The notes under the pieces: model-generated
What the model was told of the DNA's origin: nothing
The model's input: the letters and a program-made list of their open reading frames with translations, nothing else
The model's database searches: none
Shown: positions 62,047-64,000 of the stretch, piece by piece
Layout: each line of letters starts with the position of its first letter
Numbering within the stretch: position 1 is the first letter of the stretch
From: Paracoccaceae bacterium
Lineage (GTDB): Bacteria; Pseudomonadota; Alphaproteobacteria; Rhodobacterales; Rhodobacteraceae
NCBI GenBank assembly: GCA_019454225.1
Contig: CP075370.1
Coordinates: 3,652,001-3,716,000, forward strand
DNA length: 64,000 nucleotides
Reading direction: 5' to 3'
Program-made: the position numbers and the translations under genes

Positions 62047-63293
62047 GGCGTGGCCCATTCGCGTTCGAACAGGGAAACGAGATCGCGGATGCTCTGGCGA
62101 TAATCGAGGTGGCCACGCACGCGGTCCGCCGCCGCCTGCCCCAACCGGGCGCGCAGGGCGGGGTCGCGGAACGCGCGTTCCAGCGCCGCCGCCAGCGCGG
62201 CGGGGTCATCGGGCGGCACCAGGAGCGCGGTGGCGCCGTCGGCAAAGACCTCGGGGATGGCCGAGACGGTGGTCGATACCAGCGGCAGGGCCTGGCTTGC
62301 GGCCTCGACCAGGACGTTCGGCAGGCCGTCGCGGTCGCCATCCTCTGCCACCCGGCAGGCCAGCGCGAAGACATCGGCATGGCGCAGCGCGGCCAGCACC
62401 TGATCCTGCGAGACCGAACCGCGCCAGTCGCAGCGGTCGGCGATGCCAAGCCCTGCGGCCAGGGCCTGAAGCGCCTTGCGCCCGTCGCCGCCGCCCAGAT
62501 GCAGGAAGCGCCAGTGCAGGTCGGCGGGTAGGCGCGACAGGGCGTGCAGCAGCGTGTCATAGCCTTTTTTCGGCACCGCGCGGCCGACGCTGAGGATCGT
62601 GAGGGGGTCGCCCGGCACCGAACCGTCGCGCGGCGGGCGCGGGGTATCGAATACGGGAAACCGGTCGAGGTTCAGGCCGTGATAGCTGAGATGGACGCGG
62701 GCGGGATCGGGCGCGAGGGCGGCCAGATGGCGGTGCCCGGTGGCGGTGCAGGTGACTGTCCAGCGGGCGCGGGCGAGTTTTTCGGCAAGCTGCCAGTCCG
62801 GCGAGGTCCAGATGTCCTTGGCATGGGCCGAGATGGTGCAGCGCGTGCCGGTCATGGTGGCGGCGTAGTCGGCGACCGAGGCCGGGGTGTGGATGAAATG
62901 GGCGTGCAGCCATTCGGCGCCGTCGGGCCATTCCGCCACCAGAACCATCGCCTGACCCAGCCGCCGGACCCGGTTGGGGGTGGGATCGCGCCGCAGGTCG
63001 CGCCAGAACTGGCGCAGCGCGGCGCCGAAACCGGGGCTGCGGCGCGCGCGCCAGAGCCCCCGCAGCACGCGCAGGGGTTCGCGGTAGAGGTATTCGGGCA
63101 GATACAGGACCGGGGCCTGCACCTCGGCATGGACGGCGTGGCGCTTGGTGTCGGTGGGGGCCCGCAGCGACACGATGGTCAGCGGGATGCCGGCCAGTTC
63201 CAGACCGCGCAGTTCCTGGGCGATGAAGGTTTCCGACAGTCGCGGCCAGCCCTTGACCACCACGGCGACCCGGCGTCGGGGTGCTGCTGTCAC
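62043..63293 (-). CDS. GT4-family glycosyltransferase
   Basis: 416 residues from a GTG at 63293 that overlaps the stop of the preceding gene (GTGA). The GT-B fold shows KGWPRLSETFIAQELRGLEL at the start, LHAHFIHTPASVADYAATMT, and the donor-binding region ILSVGRAVPKKGYDTLLHAL and DGLPNVLVEAASQALPLVST with the conserved ExxxxxGxP-like end. It probably adds a hexose in surface-polysaccharide synthesis. It is translationally coupled on both sides. Confidence 0.9.
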   Translation of the reverse strand: MTAAPRRRVAVVVKGWPRLSETFIAQELRGLELAGIPLTIVSLRAPTDTKRHAVHAEVQAPVLYLPEYLYREPLRVLRGLWRARRSPGFGAALRQFWRDLRRDPTPNRVRRLGQAMVLVAEWPDGAEWLHAHFIHTPASVADYAATMTGTRCTISAHAKDIWTSPDWQLAEKLARARWTVTCTATGHRHLAALAPDPARVHLSYHGLNLDRFPVFDTPRPPRDGSVPGDPLTILSVGRAVPKKGYDTLLHALSRLPADLHWRFLHLGGGDGRKALQALAAGLGIADRCDWRGSVSQDQVLAALRHADVFALACRVAEDGDRDGLPNVLVEAASQALPLVSTTVSAIPEVFADGATALLVPPDDPAALAAALERAFRDPALRARLGQAAADRVRGHLDYRQSIRDLVSLFEREWATP

Positions 63294-64000
63294 TGTGCGG
63301 CCCTGATCTCCTGCCCCCATTTGCGGCGGGCGCGGAGGTTGCGGCGCACGATGCGGGCAATGTTCGGCAGCCCTTCGAGCCGCAGCGCCCCCCCGGCGGC
63401 CGAGGGCGGGGGCCGGTCGGGCAAGGTGCGCAGGGCTGCGGCCATGCGCCCCGGTTCGGCGGACTGTTCGGGAAGCAGCATGTCGATCAGGCCGAGGTCG
63501 GCGGCGCGGCGGCTGCGCAGAAGCTGTTCCTCGCGCGGGGTGGTGCGGGGCACCACGAGGGCAGGTTTGTCGAAGGACAGGATTTCGCAGTAGGTGTTGT
63601 AGCCGCCCATCGCGACGACCGCGCGGGCATCGGCGATCAGGTCTTCCATCCGGTTGTTGAACTCGATCACCTCGATCTGCGGGATCGCAGCCCCCTCGCG
63701 CAGGAAATCCGCCCGCGCCTCGCCCGGCATGTAGGGGCCGAGCACGATCAGCGCGCGATGCGGGATGCCGGGGTCGTGGCGATAGGCGTTCATCACGTCG
63801 CGCACCAGATCGGTGCCGTCGCCCCCGCCCCCGGTGGTGACAAGGATGTAGTCGCCGCGCCCGTGCGAGGTGTCGCCGGCCGTCTGATGGGCATGGCGCT
63901 GCAGATAGCCCACATAGGACATCCGGGCGCGGACGCCGGGCGGGACGTCAAGACCGGTCAGCGGATCGTGGAATTCGGGGGGGCCATAGACCCAGATTTC
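63290..64000 (-). CDS. MurG-like glycosyltransferase, 5' end beyond the window
   Basis: At least 236 residues, C-terminal part only. The frame continues to base 64000 with EIWVYGPPEFHDPLTGLDVP, so the start is outside the window. VTTGGGGDGTDLVRDVMNAY and AMGGYNTYCEILSFDKPALV are the nucleotide-sugar binding loop and the conserved GGYNT motif of MurG-like glycosyltransferases, similar in plan to the gene at 60.9-62.0 kb. The two may be paralogues that add successive sugars. It overlaps the GT4 gene start. Confidence 0.88.
   Translation of the reverse strand, partial: EIWVYGPPEFHDPLTGLDVPPGVRARMSYVGYLQRHAHQTAGDTSHGRGDYILVTTGGGGDGTDLVRDVMNAYRHDPGIPHRALIVLGPYMPGEARADFLREGAAIPQIEVIEFNNRMEDLIADARAVVAMGGYNTYCEILSFDKPALVVPRTTPREEQLLRSRRAADLGLIDMLLPEQSAEPGRMAAALRTLPDRPPPSAAGGALRLEGLPNIARIVRRNLRARRKWGQEIRAAQ

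Overview
The window looks like a chromosomal segment of a Rhodobacteraceae-type alphaproteobacterium. The DNA is strongly G+C-rich. It carries families typical of that group: TrgA/TrgB, DUF2842, DUF3572, DUF983, a PleD-like cyclase, and photolyase next to cyclopropane synthase. Genes are dense, with many ATGA/GTGA overlaps. No rRNA, tRNA, CRISPR array or intact transposase was seen.

Layout. 1-5.4 kb: the 3' part of a very large unrecognised protein with a papain-like Cys motif, a small partner, and a convergent acidic/helical protein. 6.1-15.6 kb (minus strand): photolyase, cyclopropane synthase, trgA, trgB, a BASS transporter, cysK, an MscS channel and an AlaX editing protein, i.e. a tellurite-resistance and stress block. 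15.7-24.6 kb: EamA transporter, thiamine pyrophosphokinase, a 964-residue low-complexity protein, purA-DUF2842, secG, a 67-residue Met/Lys-rich protein and pyrG. 24.6-26.5 kb: an A+T-rich island with a nucleotidyltransferase overlapping a 2H phosphoesterase, followed by the stump of an XRE antitoxin gene. 26.8-32.8 kb: an H-NOX/HNOBA-GGDEF pair, an MttB-like methyltransferase, a HAD phosphatase, DUF3572 and a PleD-like diguanylate cyclase whose first receiver is degenerate. 32.8-37.2 kb: an ECF sigma cluster with an EF-hand protein, DUF983, a NUDIX hydrolase and a fatty acid desaturase. 37.3-43.5 kb: an XRE regulator, two lipoproteins (one a lipocalin), an aldo/keto reductase, an MFS transporter and metG with a clear terminator.

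43.6-50.8 kb is a carbohydrate operon: a LacI regulator with an almost perfect 20-bp operator over its own -35 box, a binding protein, two permeases, an ATPase, a GH63-type hydrolase resembling glucosyl/mannosylglycerate hydrolases, and a PIG-L deacetylase. It probably imports and hydrolyses a glycoside.

50.9-59.3 kb is the most unusual part. Six codirectional genes encode a membrane class III nucleotide cyclase, a second membrane cyclase with an internal 2Fe-2S domain, a DUF3095 protein, a 906-residue ABC-type protein whose ATPase residues are all replaced and whose NBD is split by a long insertion, a stand-alone cyclic-nucleotide-binding domain and a metallo-beta-lactamase-fold hydrolase. 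Together they look like a self-contained cyclic-nucleotide circuit coupled to a membrane pseudo-ABC protein.

59.4-64 kb (minus strand) holds manC and three glycosyltransferases of a surface-polysaccharide locus that continues past the window.
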